From NCBI RefSeq assembly GCF_021728395.1, contig NZ_JAKKCM010000001.1, positions 434,001 through 498,000 of the forward strand: a DNA stretch of 64,000 nt, in the 5' to 3' direction. Source of the DNA: Vibrio sp. J1-1 (GTDB lineage: Bacteria; Pseudomonadota; Gammaproteobacteria; Enterobacterales; Vibrionaceae). Positions 53,759-63,182 of the stretch are shown piece by piece (within the stretch, counting starts at the first letter, position 1; every line of letters begins with the position of its first letter). The notes under the pieces were generated by a model, which worked only from the letters and a program-made list of their open reading frames with translations, ran no database searches and had not been told where the DNA came from. The position numbers were made by a program, and so were the translations under genes.

Positions 53759-54748
53759 TTATGCTTTTACTGTCTGCTTGTAGCGGTCAAAAATAACCGC
53801 TGCGAGTAGTATCCCACCACGAACAACATATTGAGAAAACGGAGACATGTTCAGTAGGTTCATCGCGTTTTCTACAGTACCAAGAATAAGTACACCAGCG
53901 ATAACGTAAGAGACTTTACCGATACCACCTTTTAGAGATACACCACCCAGTACACAAGCCGAGATAACCACCAGCTCGAAACCAACTGATGTCATTGGCT
54001 GACCAGAAGTCATACGTGCTGCCAAAATGACACCCGCAAGGGCTGAGATGAAACCAGAGATGGTGAAGATAATCATCTTCGTTTTCACCACGTTCACACC
54101 AGCCAGGCGAGCGGCTTCCTCATTACCACCAATCGCCAGAGTGTTACGTCCGTAAACCGTGCGGTTTAGGAGAAAAGCAAATACAGCGAATGTAATCAGT
54201 GTTAGCCAAACCGGAGTTGGAATACCGATGAATGAAGAGTTACCCAAAGCGAAGAAACTCTCTTCTGTGATACCAACCGCTTTACCGTCAGAAATGATGT
54301 AGCCAAGACCACGTGCAATCTGCATGGTTGCTAGTGTGGTGATCAGTGCGTTGATTTGCAGTTTAGCGATAACAAAGCCGTTTAATAGGCCAAATGCAAC
54401 ACCTGAAAGTAGGCCAGCACCGATACCTAACACAACACTGCCTGTCGCGTTAATAGCCACAGCCGTAACAACACCGGAACAAGCGATGATTGAAGCAACA
54501 GATAGGTCAAGGTCACCACAAGCAAGACAGAACAGCATGGCACATGCCACCATACCACTCATTGAGATTGCGAGACCTAAGCCTTTCATGTTGATGAAGG
54601 TTGCAAAGTAAGGAACAAACAAGGCGCAAAGCAGAAATAGACCTGCAAACACCATTAGCATTCCAAACTTATCCCAAATTTTTGCGAAGCTTAAGCCGCC
54701 AGTTTTAGGTGCTGACTCTAGAGCTTTTGTAGGACTAGAAGTAGACAT
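53759..54748 (-). CDS. araH: L-arabinose ABC transporter permease
   Basis: A 329-residue BPD_transp_2-type permease with 8-10 spans. ACGDLDLSVASIIACSGVV (about 76-94) and the coupling region GGNEEAARLAGVNVVKTK (about 207-224) are characteristic of the AraH/RbsC/XylH group. It is last in araFGH, 17 bp after araG, and placed by its neighbours to L-arabinose. Confidence 0.95.
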   Translation of the reverse strand: MSTSSPTKALESAPKTGGLSFAKIWDKFGMLMVFAGLFLLCALFVPYFATFINMKGLGLAISMSGMVACAMLFCLACGDLDLSVASIIACSGVVTAVAINATGSVVLGIGAGLLSGVAFGLLNGFVIAKLQINALITTLATMQIARGLGYIISDGKAVGITEESFFALGNSSFIGIPTPVWLTLITFAVFAFLLNRTVYGRNTLAIGGNEEAARLAGVNVVKTKMIIFTISGFISALAGVILAARMTSGQPMTSVGFELVVISACVLGGVSLKGGIGKVSYVIAGVLILGTVENAMNLLNMSPFSQYVVRGGILLAAVIFDRYKQTVKA

Positions 54749-54765
54749 AATGATATTCCTTAATT

Positions 54766-56283
54766 TTAAGCTGCTGCCGACTCTTCTTTATCTAGCATGG
54801 CTAGACGAAGTGCGGTTTGTTCATCGAATTCGTCACGTTGTAGTTCGCCGGTTACCGCGCCGTCTTTCATAACAAGTACACGGTCAGAGATACCCAACAC
54901 TTCTGGTAAATCGCTGGAAACGACGAGTACTGTTACTCCGTTCTCTGCCAGCTTAAAAATGAGTTCGTAAATTTCAGATTTGGCGCCCACATCGATACCA
55001 CGAGTAGGTTCATCCAGTAAGATAACGCTCATTGCCGTTGACAACCAACGACCAAGAATCACTTTCTGCTGATTACCGCCTGATAGCTTGCCAATTGGCT
55101 GCTCCAGAGAAGAAGCTTTAACATTGAGGGCTTGTTTTTGCTTGGAAGCGTTGTTTTTCTCCCAATCGAAATCAATCAAGCTCTTGAACTTTAAATGCCA
55201 AGGGCGAGCACTGATGTTGGTGTTCTCTTGTACCGACATGATAGGAACGATGCCGTCTGCTTTGCGGTCTTCCGAACAAAGCGTAATGCCGTAACGAATT
55301 GCATCTTGCGGGTTTTTTACGCCAATTTTGACATCGTGTAAGTAAAGATCGCCGCCTGTCTTTTTATCTGCGCCGAAAATAAGACGAGTAAGCTCAGTAC
55401 GACCTGCGCCAACCAATCCAAACAAACCAAGGACCTCACCTTGTTTAACATCCAGTGACACTGGTGCGGTTAATCCTGGGCCTTCGAAGTTTTCGATGCG
55501 TAAACCACTCTTACCATGTTCACGCGGGCGGTAGTTGAAGATGTCGCTAATTTCACGGCCAACCATCAGTTCAACTAAACGATCGTTTGTCAGCTGAGAA
55601 AGGTCAGTAAATGACTGCACGTGCTGGCCATCTTTGAAGATCGTTAATGCATCACACAGGTCAAAGATTTCTTCCATACGGTGCGATACGTACATAATGA
55701 TTTTGCCCGCATCACGCAGTTCACGGATAACCTTGAATAAGTTTTGAATTTCGCGCTGTGACAAACTACTGGTTGGCTCATCAAATGCGATAATTTGTGC
55801 GTTTCGACTCAGTGCTTTGGCAATTTCAACCATCTGCCATTGGCCAATAGACAACTCTTTTAGTTGGCAAGATGGGTCGAATGTTTCACCTAAACGCTCT
55901 AACTGAACCCGTGCGTTCTTGTTGAGGGTTTCTGTATCCACGCGGCCACCCTTGGTCGGTAGTTGACCAAGATAAATATTTTCCGCAACCGTCAACTCAG
56001 GAACCAAGTTGAGCTCTTGATAAATAATGGCAATACCGTGATCAAGCGCATCATTGGTTGAATTCAGCGCCACTTCTTTACCATCAATAGCGATGTGACC
56101 TTCCGTAGGCTTATGGAAACCACTTAAGGTTTTGAGTAACGTTGATTTACCCGCACCATTTTCACCCATCAAAGCGTGAACACTGCCCGCATCGGCGCGG
56201 AAACTCACGTTGTTCAATGCCTTAACACCAGGGAAGTGCTTCGAGATATTTCGAAACTCTATGTAAGAGGGGGACTTCGCCAT
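54766..56283 (-). CDS. araG: L-arabinose ABC transporter ATP-binding protein
   Basis: 505 residues with two fused ATPase domains, as in all sugar importers of the Ara/Rbs type. Walker A is GENGAGKSTL in the first half, and the second half has the degenerate GLVGAGRTEL. The signatures are LSIGQWQ and LSGGNQQK. It lies 59 bp after araF with a stem-loop between them. Confidence 0.96.
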   Translation of the reverse strand: MAKSPSYIEFRNISKHFPGVKALNNVSFRADAGSVHALMGENGAGKSTLLKTLSGFHKPTEGHIAIDGKEVALNSTNDALDHGIAIIYQELNLVPELTVAENIYLGQLPTKGGRVDTETLNKNARVQLERLGETFDPSCQLKELSIGQWQMVEIAKALSRNAQIIAFDEPTSSLSQREIQNLFKVIRELRDAGKIIMYVSHRMEEIFDLCDALTIFKDGQHVQSFTDLSQLTNDRLVELMVGREISDIFNYRPREHGKSGLRIENFEGPGLTAPVSLDVKQGEVLGLFGLVGAGRTELTRLIFGADKKTGGDLYLHDVKIGVKNPQDAIRYGITLCSEDRKADGIVPIMSVQENTNISARPWHLKFKSLIDFDWEKNNASKQKQALNVKASSLEQPIGKLSGGNQQKVILGRWLSTAMSVILLDEPTRGIDVGAKSEIYELIFKLAENGVTVLVVSSDLPEVLGISDRVLVMKDGAVTGELQRDEFDEQTALRLAMLDKEESAAA

Positions 56284-56307
56284 GACATTCTCTCCGTTAA
56301 ATCAGTT

Positions 56308-56332
56308 GGTGACGACCAAGTCGGCCGTCACC
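56308..56332 (-). other. araF-araG intercistronic hairpin
   Basis: GGTGACG and CGTCACC arms (extended by GCC/GGT) between the binding-protein gene and the ATPase gene, with no U-tract. Such stems commonly keep the binding-protein mRNA level higher than that of the membrane parts. Confidence 0.5.
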
Positions 56333-56342
56333 GAAATTGAGC

Positions 56343-57341
56343 TTACAGCCCTTTTTTCGCTAGTTCGTCTTTGAAGTTGTCACGAGTGATAAGAACAACG
56401 TCCGTAACTTCAACAAACTTCTCTGGTTGAACGTCTTCTTTTACCCACTTGTATAGAGACTCGATACTCTTGTAGCCGTGCACGTCTGGGCTAGGTAGCA
56501 GTGAACCGTAGAAACCAGTTGGCTGAGATTTTGCGAGTTCGTTAACCGCATCAACACCGTTGATACCAATACCGATTACATTGTCTGAACCAAAGCCTTG
56601 GCCTTCAGTTGCACGTACGCCACCCAAAACGGTGTTGTCGTTCATACCAACGATAAGCCATTGCTTAACGTCAGGGTATTGAACAAGTAGAGAGTTAGCT
56701 GCGTCTAATGCACCTGGGATATCGTTCGTTTTCGTTGGTACACGGTAGATTTGGTCTCCAGGGAATCCAGCGGCTTTAAGTGCAGAAATTGAGCCATCTA
56801 CACGACGACGCGCAGTATCGAGTTCGTCCGCAGTGATTGCCATCACACCTGTTACGGAAGCATCCCAGTTACGCTTTTGCATTTCTTTGTACAGCTCGGT
56901 ACCTTGGCGTTCACCGATAGCGGTAGCCGCCATCATAACCAATGGTACTTCTGTCATTGGCTCGCCTTTCGCGTTTAAGAACTGATCATCAACCGTGACT
57001 ACTTTTAGGTCATAGCTCTTTGCTTTCGCCATGATTGCAGGACCTAATTTAGGGTCAGGAGTACAGATAACGAAGCCTTTCGCGCCTTGCGCCGCGAGAG
57101 TATCGATAGCATTGAGGGTTTTTTCGCCATCTGGCACCGCCATTTTTACTACTTCAAAGCCTAAATCTTTACCGGCTTTTTCCGCAAATGACCATTCCGT
57201 TTGGAACCATGGTTCTTCAGGTTGCTTAACCAGATAGCCTAGTCTCGTTTCATCATCTGAACCAAAGAATGCGTTAGCAGAAGCACTAAGCATAGTTACG
57301 CCAGATAGGGCAGCGATTGTGAGTAGTTTTTTAAGTTTCAT
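56343..57341 (-). CDS. araF: Periplasmic L-arabinose-binding protein
   Basis: 332 residues, signal peptide MKLKKLLTIAALSGVTMLSA with cleavage near ANA-FFG. The mature start RLGYLVKQPEEPWFQTEW is that of the AraF family, and the later GMNDNTVLGGVRATEGQGF is the conserved hinge/sugar site. It feeds AraGH. The gene is divergent from araB across a 381-bp control region. Confidence 0.96.
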   Translation of the reverse strand: MKLKKLLTIAALSGVTMLSASANAFFGSDDETRLGYLVKQPEEPWFQTEWSFAEKAGKDLGFEVVKMAVPDGEKTLNAIDTLAAQGAKGFVICTPDPKLGPAIMAKAKSYDLKVVTVDDQFLNAKGEPMTEVPLVMMAATAIGERQGTELYKEMQKRNWDASVTGVMAITADELDTARRRVDGSISALKAAGFPGDQIYRVPTKTNDIPGALDAANSLLVQYPDVKQWLIVGMNDNTVLGGVRATEGQGFGSDNVIGIGINGVDAVNELAKSQPTGFYGSLLPSPDVHGYKSIESLYKWVKEDVQPEKFVEVTDVVLITRDNFKDELAKKGL

Positions 57342-57407
57342 TGTTATCCATCCACTGGTAGGGGTAAGTGTTCGTAATACATATTTGTGGATTTAGGGAC
57401 ATTTGTT

Positions 57408-57423
57408 AGTGACAAAAATCACA
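57408..57423. promoter_or_regulatory. CRP-cAMP site in the araF-araB control region
   Basis: AGTGA-N6-TCACA matches the CRP consensus TGTGA-N6-TCACA with one change. It lies 67 bp upstream of araF. Confidence 0.6.
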
Positions 57424-57434
57424 GCTGAAAAATG

Positions 57435-57451
57435 TAGCGAATTTGTCCATT
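57435..57451 (+). promoter_or_regulatory. AraC half-site, araF side
   Basis: TAGCGAATTTGTCCATT agrees with the E. coli araI1 17-mer at about 12 of 17 positions. It is suited to araF control or to repression looping with the araB-side sites about 180 bp away. Confidence 0.5.
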
Positions 57452-57616
57452 CATTTAGCCAGTGTGGCTATGACACAGATCTCAATTATGCGACCACTGA
57501 TGCAAACACACAGTAGACAACCCTATACGAGCCTAATGCAAACGATGAATAAGCAGTTTTTTTGTTATTCCTACCTGTCACAAGAAGGTGTTAGAAAGAA
57601 CACAAAAAATAGCCCA

Positions 57617-57654
57617 TGACGTTTTTGTCCATAAAGTTAGCAGACCTCTTTATG
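57617..57654 (+). promoter_or_regulatory. AraC I1-I2-like tandem half-sites at araB
   Basis: TGACGTTTTTGTCCATA (57617-57633, 13 of 17 to E. coli araI1) and TAGCAGACCTCTTTATG (57638-57654) are direct repeats whose starts are 21 bp apart, exactly the spacing AraC needs. The second would touch the araB -35 region. The araB ATG is about 70 bp further on. Confidence 0.65.
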
Positions 57655-57722
57655 GGATAACGTCCCTCCTATAGCTATAACAACAAGTAGATTTAGTTTG
57701 CTGACCAAAAGCTGGAGCAGTC

Positions 57723-59429
57723 ATGGACACAATACACACACAACAACAACAGCATGTCATCGGTTTGGACTTCGGTTCAGACTCCGTACGTGCCCTAATC
57801 GTTAATGCACAAACAGGCAAAGAAGTATCTTCGTCTGTCGTCTATTACCCACGATGGATGAAAGGGCTATATTGTCAGCCTGCTCAATCTCAATTCAGAC
57901 ATCACCCTCAAGATTATCTGGATGCAATGACCAGTGCGATCCAAGAAGTCCTGACCACAGTATCACCAGAGCTCGCCTCTTCCATCGTTGGTATCGGTGT
58001 CGATACAACAGGCTCAACACCAGCCCCAATTGATGAAAACGGCAACATCCTGGCATTGCTTCCAGAGTTCGAGAACAACCCAAATGCGATGTTTGTCCTT
58101 TGGAAAGATCATACGTCGGTGACTAAGGCGGATCTGATTAATGAGCTTGCCCACTCAGGTGATTTCACCGATTACACCCGTTACATCGGTGGTATTTATT
58201 CATCGGAATGGTTCTGGGCTAAAGCCGCTTGGGTCAGCGAACAAGACGAACAAGTGGCTAAAAGCGCGTACAGCTGGGTAGAACTTTGTGACTGGATTCC
58301 AGCGATTCTCGCCGATGCTCAACACCCTCAAAAACTGCGTCGCGGCATTTGTGCTGCCGGACACAAAGCCATGTGGCATGACAGCTGGGGTGGCCTGCCA
58401 GACCAAGCGTTTTTAAGCGCGATATCTCCGACGCTAGATGGCATTCGCGATCGTATGTTCACGGAAGTCTTCACTTCGGACCAAGCTGCTGGTTACTTGT
58501 CAAAAGCATGGGCAGAAAAGCTGGGGCTACCAGAAGGTATTGCGATTGCAATTGGCGAATTTGACTGCCACATGGGCGCGGTTGGTGCAGGTGCTGGTGC
58601 CAATGATTTGGTGAAAGTAATTGGTACTTCAACGTGTGACATTTTGATGGTTGAATCGGATCAGGTTGGCGATCGCACCATTCACGGTATTTGCGGCCAG
58701 GTTGAAGGCAGTGCAATGCCAGAGCTACTCGCGCTAGAAGCAGGACAATCTGCATTTGGTGATATGTATGCTTGGTTTAAGAACGTTCTGATGTGGCCAC
58801 TGCAGGCGTACGCCAAGCTTAACCCTGACTTTGCACCAAAAGCAGAAGAAATTGCGTCTGACCTATTACCAATGCTTTCACAAGCTGCAGAGCAGCAGGG
58901 TATCGACCAGTACACGCCAGTAGCAATGGACTGGCTCAACGGCCGACGCACACCATACGCAAACCAGCGATTAAAAGGCGCTATTTGTGATTTAAACCTT
59001 GGCAGTGCTTCACCAGCCATCTTCTCAGCATTGGTTGAGTCAACGGCTCACGGCGCCAAAGCGATTGTGGATTGCTTCATTGAACAAGACGTCAAGGTTG
59101 AACGCGTGATTGCGATCGGGGGTATTGCGCAGAAATCACCGTTCGTGATGCAGATGTGTGCGGATGTGATTGGTCGCGAAATTATCGTGGTTGAGTCGGA
59201 TCAATGCTGTGCATTAGGGGCGGCAATATTTGCTGCTGTCGCGGCTGGCGTTTACCCAGACACCAAAGCGGCTCAAGACGTAATGGCAAGCCCTGTTCGT
59301 CAAACTTATTCGCCAAACGCACAAGTACAAGCTTTGCGAGCGGAGCGCTACGCAGCTTACCGTCAACTCGGTCAACACATGGAACAAATGGCGGAGTTCC
59401 ATCAATCTCAGGAGCGTGAAGATGTCTGA
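57723..59429 (+). CDS. araB: L-ribulokinase
   Basis: 568 residues of the FGGY kinase family. The N-terminal phosphate loop is [17 protein letters not shown] (about 13-29); [16 protein letters not shown] and the second-domain [17 protein letters not shown] and [12 protein letters not shown] are AraB-type. It phosphorylates L-ribulose to L-ribulose-5-phosphate. It begins the araBDA operon with divergent AraC sites upstream; the order B-D-A differs from the E. coli B-A-D. Confidence 0.97.
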   Translation: MDTIHTQQQQHVIGLDFGSDSVRALIVNAQTGKEVSSSVVYYPRWMKGLYCQPAQSQFRHHPQDYLDAMTSAIQEVLTTVSPELASSIVGIGVDTTGSTPAPIDENGNILALLPEFENNPNAMFVLWKDHTSVTKADLINELAHSGDFTDYTRYIGGIYSSEWFWAKAAWVSEQDEQVAKSAYSWVELCDWIPAILADAQHPQKLRRGICAAGHKAMWHDSWGGLPDQAFLSAISPTLDGIRDRMFTEVFTSDQAAGYLSKAWAEKLGLPEGIAIAIGEFDCHMGAVGAGAGANDLVKVIGTSTCDILMVESDQVGDRTIHGICGQVEGSAMPELLALEAGQSAFGDMYAWFKNVLMWPLQAYAKLNPDFAPKAEEIASDLLPMLSQAAEQQGIDQYTPVAMDWLNGRRTPYANQRLKGAICDLNLGSASPAIFSALVESTAHGAKAIVDCFIEQDVKVERVIAIGGIAQKSPFVMQMCADVIGREIIVVESDQCCALGAAIFAAVAAGVYPDTKAAQDVMASPVRQTYSPNAQVQALRAERYAAYRQLGQHMEQMAEFHQSQEREDV

Positions 59430-60156
59430 ACAAACAACATGGAATGACATGGACTCATTCGCTGAACGTATGAAAACGCTTCGCCATCAAGTGTGGCAGG
59501 CCAATATGGGTCTTCAGCGTCATAACCTCGTGACGTTCACCTGGGGCAATGTTTCAGGTATTGATCGCGAATCCGGTTTAGTGGTTATCAAGCCAAGTGG
59601 CGTCGAATACAGCGATCTCAGCGCAGAAAACATGGTGGTGGTCGATCTGCAAGGCCAAATCGTCGAAGGCGAGTTGAAACCTTCTTCTGATACCGCGACG
59701 CACCTCGAGCTTTACCGTCAGTTCCCGGAGATTGGGGGTATCGTCCATACCCACTCTTCTTATGCGACGTCATGGGCGCAAGCAGGAGCAGCGATTCCCG
59801 CCTTTGGCACCACGCACGCGGACTATTTCTACGGTCATATTCCATGTGCTCGCGCTTTGACTCAACAAGAGATTGAAAACGACTACGAGCTAAATACCGG
59901 CAAAGTCATCGTTGAGACGATCGGTGCGACTGACCCAATGGCGATTCCCGGCATCTTGGTTCGTGAGCACGCGCCATTTACTTGGGGAACTAACCCACAT
60001 AACGCCGTACATAACGCCGTAGTGGTAGAAGAAGTTGCAAAAATGGCGTTCCGCACACTGTCTATCAATCCGAGCACGTTACCGATACCACAGACCTTGC
60101 TGGATAAGCACTACTTACGCAAGCACGGTAAAGACGCGTACTACGGACAAAAATAA
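59422..60156 (+). CDS. araD: L-ribulose-5-phosphate 4-epimerase
   Basis: 244 residues of the class II aldolase/AraD family. The metal-binding histidines are in [11 protein letters not shown] and in the later [28 protein letters not shown] is the N-terminal phosphate-binding part. It makes D-xylulose-5-phosphate. The ATG at 59422, with AGGAG 7 nt upstream, overlaps the araB stop by 8 bp. Confidence 0.97.
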   Translation: MSEQTTWNDMDSFAERMKTLRHQVWQANMGLQRHNLVTFTWGNVSGIDRESGLVVIKPSGVEYSDLSAENMVVVDLQGQIVEGELKPSSDTATHLELYRQFPEIGGIVHTHSSYATSWAQAGAAIPAFGTTHADYFYGHIPCARALTQQEIENDYELNTGKVIVETIGATDPMAIPGILVREHAPFTWGTNPHNAVHNAVVVEEVAKMAFRTLSINPSTLPIPQTLLDKHYLRKHGKDAYYGQK

Positions 60157-60219
60157 CGAACAATTGTCGCCTGGCAACTGGCGAGGCGACCAATGCGACA
60201 CAGAATAACAGAGGCACTT

Positions 60220-61722
60220 ATGAAAGATTTAACAAACAAATCTGTATGGTTTATCACCGGTTCACAGCACCTATACGGTCCTAAAGTATTGGAGCAAGTG
60301 GCAAAAAACAGCGAAGAGATCGTGGCTGGCTTTAACCAGAGCGACGATGTGTGCGTGCCTGTTGTATGTAAAGAAACAGTGAAGTCGCCAGAAGAAATCC
60401 TCAACGTATGCCAGCAAGCAAACAACGATGAAAACTGTCTGGGTGTGGTGCTATGGATGCACACTTTCTCACCAGCAAAAATGTGGATTTCAGGTCTCAA
60501 GCAACTGAATAAACCATTTGTTCATCTGCACACCCAATTCAGCGAAGCGCTCCCTTGGGAAAGCATCGACATGAACTACATGAATCTGAACCAAAGTGCA
60601 CACGGTGATCGCGAATTTGGCTTCATCGGTACACGCCTTGGCTTGGATCGCCGCGTTATCGTTGGTCACTGGCAGAAGCCTTCTGTACGTAAGCAGCTCG
60701 ACCACTGGTGTCGTGCGGCCATTGGTTGGCACGAGAGCCACACGTTACGTGTTGCACGCTTTGGCGATAACATGCGCCAAGTAGCGGTAACTGAAGGCAA
60801 CAAGGTTAGCGCACAAATCGAGTTTGGCTTTGAAGTACACGCATACGGTTTAGGTGAACTGACTGAAGTCGTGAACAAAGTCGAAGACAGCGCAATCAAT
60901 GCCCTGCTGGAAGAGTACCGCTCAACGTACCGAATCGCTCCGGAAATTTTTGAAACGCCAGAACAGTTGGAAATTCTTAAGAATGAAGCTCGCCTTGAAC
61001 TCGGTATGGAAACCTTCCTACAAGAACGTGGCTGCATGGCATTTGTAAACACGTTTGAAAACCTGACTGGCATGACTAACCTACCTGGTTTGGCAACGCA
61101 ACGCTTAATGGAAAAAGGCTATGGTTACGGCGGCGAAGGCGACTGGAAAACGGCCGCGTTGACACGCATCATCAAAACCATGGGGCAAGGTCTACCAGGC
61201 GGCACGTCTTTCATGGAAGACTACACCTACAACCTAACGGGTGAAGGCCAGGTGCTAGGTGCGCACATGCTGGAAGTGTGTCCGACTATCGCTGCTGACA
61301 AACCATCGATTGAAATCCATCGCCATACTATCGGTAAAACCGACGATGTGGCTCGCGCAATTTTCAGCGCTAAAGCTGGCCCTGCTCTAGTGGCAACCTT
61401 GATTGATTTAGGTAACCGCTTCCGCTTATTGGTGAATGAAATTGATACCGTGACACCGCCATCAGATCTACCCAACTTGCCTGTGGCACACGCGCTTTGG
61501 GAACCTCAGCCAAACCTAGAAGTGTCTGCGGCTTCATGGATTCATGCAGGCGGCGCGCACCACAGCGTATACACGCAAAACGTCACCTTAGAGATGCTAG
61601 AAGACTTCGCTGAGTTTGCGGGTATCGAGCTGGTTGTGATTGACAAGAACACCACCATTCGTGACTTCAAAACAGAGCTAAAACACAACAGCCTGTTCTA
61701 CCGTTTTAGCAGCGGTATCTAA
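60220..61722 (+). CDS. araA: L-arabinose isomerase
   Basis: 500 residues, the same length as E. coli AraA. Start [20 protein letters not shown], metal-site glutamates in the [18 protein letters not shown] and [11 protein letters not shown] segments, and histidines in IEIHRHTIG and [10 protein letters not shown]. It interconverts L-arabinose and L-ribulose. GAGG lies 6 nt before the ATG at 60220; an upstream in-frame ATG at 60193 would add nine residues. Confidence 0.97.
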   Translation: MKDLTNKSVWFITGSQHLYGPKVLEQVAKNSEEIVAGFNQSDDVCVPVVCKETVKSPEEILNVCQQANNDENCLGVVLWMHTFSPAKMWISGLKQLNKPFVHLHTQFSEALPWESIDMNYMNLNQSAHGDREFGFIGTRLGLDRRVIVGHWQKPSVRKQLDHWCRAAIGWHESHTLRVARFGDNMRQVAVTEGNKVSAQIEFGFEVHAYGLGELTEVVNKVEDSAINALLEEYRSTYRIAPEIFETPEQLEILKNEARLELGMETFLQERGCMAFVNTFENLTGMTNLPGLATQRLMEKGYGYGGEGDWKTAALTRIIKTMGQGLPGGTSFMEDYTYNLTGEGQVLGAHMLEVCPTIAADKPSIEIHRHTIGKTDDVARAIFSAKAGPALVATLIDLGNRFRLLVNEIDTVTPPSDLPNLPVAHALWEPQPNLEVSAASWIHAGGAHHSVYTQNVTLEMLEDFAEFAGIELVVIDKNTTIRDFKTELKHNSLFYRFSSGI

Positions 61723-61734
61723 AAAAATAGCATG

Positions 61735-61774
61735 CGCCTATTCGGCTGAGGGGGTCAGCTGAATAGGCGTTTTG
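61735..61774 (+). terminator. Rho-independent terminator of araBDA
   Basis: A 15-bp stem with one mismatch (CGCCTATTC/GGCTGA against TCAGCTGAATAGGCG) and TTTT, 13 bp after the araA stop. Confidence 0.88.
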
Positions 61775-61775
61775 C

Positions 61776-62217
61776 TATATTTCTAACATCCAACTTCCCG
61801 CAAGTCATGCCATCCGCCCTACGCGCTTAAACGATTCCCTACTTCTCGTTTTCGCTACCTGTTTTGTTACTGCGCAAAGTAATCGAGTAGTATTGGGGCA
61901 TTTAAACGAATGCAAAAGGAACAAATATGTCACACCAAGTGGCTTGCGAATGCCGGCAATAGTCGAGTGGTTTTGACAATGACGGGACAGCCTCTTGAAT
62001 GACTCTCTCGTCTCGATCCAGCTTGATATTGAGCAAGCGATTACAGCGGGTGACAACTATAATTTAAAATTAATGCGACCAATTTCGGGTTGCGGTTTAG
62101 CGATGTTAAGTGGATTTAAGTATCAGAAGTTTCACAAATATAATGACTGCAACCAATAATCATGGCGAAGGGTTATCAAAACGACTACAACAACGCTTCC
62201 CACTCTGGTTTACTTTT
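61776..62217. other. Gap between araA and araC
   Basis: This stretch has no recognised gene. A minus-strand frame at 61805-62056 is not convincing. A plus-strand frame around 61998-62159 (NDSLVSIQLDIEQAITAG and onward) with no start or ribosome site could be a fragment of a lost gene. Confidence 0.35.
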
Positions 62218-62244
62218 TTGCCGCGCGATTTTGCGGCAATTTTT
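62218..62244 (+). terminator. Terminator-like hairpin in the araC leader
   Basis: TTGCCGC and GCGGCAA around GCGATTTT, then five T residues, only 24 bp upstream of the araC ATG. It ends an upstream transcript or acts as an attenuator for araC. Confidence 0.7.
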
Positions 62245-62267
62245 AATGCTGTTATACGGAAAATAGA

Positions 62268-63104
62268 ATGCAAAACGATCCCTTGAAACCTGGATATGAC
62301 TTCAATGCTCATTTAGTTGCGGGCTTAACGCCAATCTCAAAAGGCAACGATCTAGACTTTGTTATTGACCGTCCTCATGGGATGAAGGGCTTTATCATCA
62401 ATTTGACTGTCAAAGGTCAAGGTACCGTATTCCACGGTGACGAATCCTTTACGGTTAATGAAGGCGATTTACTACTCTTTCCAACGGGTGTACCGCACTA
62501 CTACCACCGCTCAGAAGAGGCAGAAGACTGGCATCACCGCTGGATCTATTTTCGCCCTCGCGCCTACTGGATAAACCGTCTTAAGTGGGAAAGTTGTATC
62601 AATGGTGTGTTTATCACTAAAGGTGTGCACATTGACGCCCAGGAAAAGCTGGACCTGTTGTTTAAGCAGATTGAAGATCTGAGTAAAAAGGACGAACCAT
62701 ACAGCGATGAATTGACGCTAAATTTGCTAGAGCAATTGTTGATTCGCTGCAAAATGAATCAGCCAAACCTGATCAAGAAACTCGTTGATCCGCGAATCAC
62801 CAACGTATTGAACTACATGGCCAAGCACCTCAATGAGGATTTCAGCAATGAAACATTAGCCGATCTGGTTTGCTTGTCCCCCTCCAGATTGGGGCATTTA
62901 TTCCGCGACGAAGTTGGTATGACGATCATCCAATGGCGTGATGACCAGCGAATCAGTCGAGCGAAACAGTTACTGGTGACATCGAACTATTCCATCAACC
63001 AAATTTCTCGCTTGATTGGCTACTCTGATCCACTCTACTTTTCGCGCGTGTTTAAGAACAAGGCAGGGCTAAGCCCGAAACTCTATCGTGAGAAAGTGAT
63101 GTAA
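62268..63104 (+). CDS. araC: Arabinose operon regulator
   Basis: 278 residues. The N-terminal cupin (DPLKPGYDFNAHLVAGL, DRPHGMKGFIINLTVKG, GDLLLFPTGVPHYYHR) is very like E. coli AraC, including the N-terminal arm and arabinose pocket. Two helix-turn-helix motifs fill the C-terminus (FSNETLADLVCLSPSRLGHL, then NQISRLIGYSDPLYFSRVFK). It should bind the half-sites upstream of araB and araF. It lies downstream of the structural operon rather than next to the promoter as in E. coli. Confidence 0.96.
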   Translation: MQNDPLKPGYDFNAHLVAGLTPISKGNDLDFVIDRPHGMKGFIINLTVKGQGTVFHGDESFTVNEGDLLLFPTGVPHYYHRSEEAEDWHHRWIYFRPRAYWINRLKWESCINGVFITKGVHIDAQEKLDLLFKQIEDLSKKDEPYSDELTLNLLEQLLIRCKMNQPNLIKKLVDPRITNVLNYMAKHLNEDFSNETLADLVCLSPSRLGHLFRDEVGMTIIQWRDDQRISRAKQLLVTSNYSINQISRLIGYSDPLYFSRVFKNKAGLSPKLYREKVM

Positions 63105-63134
63105 GTATACCCAAGTACCCTCAAGATGCTTGTG
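63105..63134. repeat. Inverted repeat after araC
   Basis: GTATACCCAAG near 63107 is mirrored by CTTGTGTATAC at about 63129, flanking TACCCTCAAGATG. It looks like a small intergenic repeat unit; only one copy was noticed in the window. Confidence 0.35.
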
Positions 63135-63142
63135 TATACATG

Positions 63143-63167
63143 TCGGGCAGGATTCGCACCTGCCCGA
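63143..63167. terminator. Bidirectional hairpin between araC and galM
   Basis: TCGGGCAGG and CCTGCCCGA around a 7-nt loop, between convergent genes, with an AT-rich flank on the plus side. Confidence 0.7.
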
Positions 63168-63182
63168 ATTATTTCTGAATAC

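Noticed and set aside
61998..62159. Possible EAL-domain fragment upstream of araC (DIEQAITAGDNYNLKLMRPI)
   Set aside because: Similarity to the EAL start is limited to a few residues, and the catalytic EAL motif is missing.
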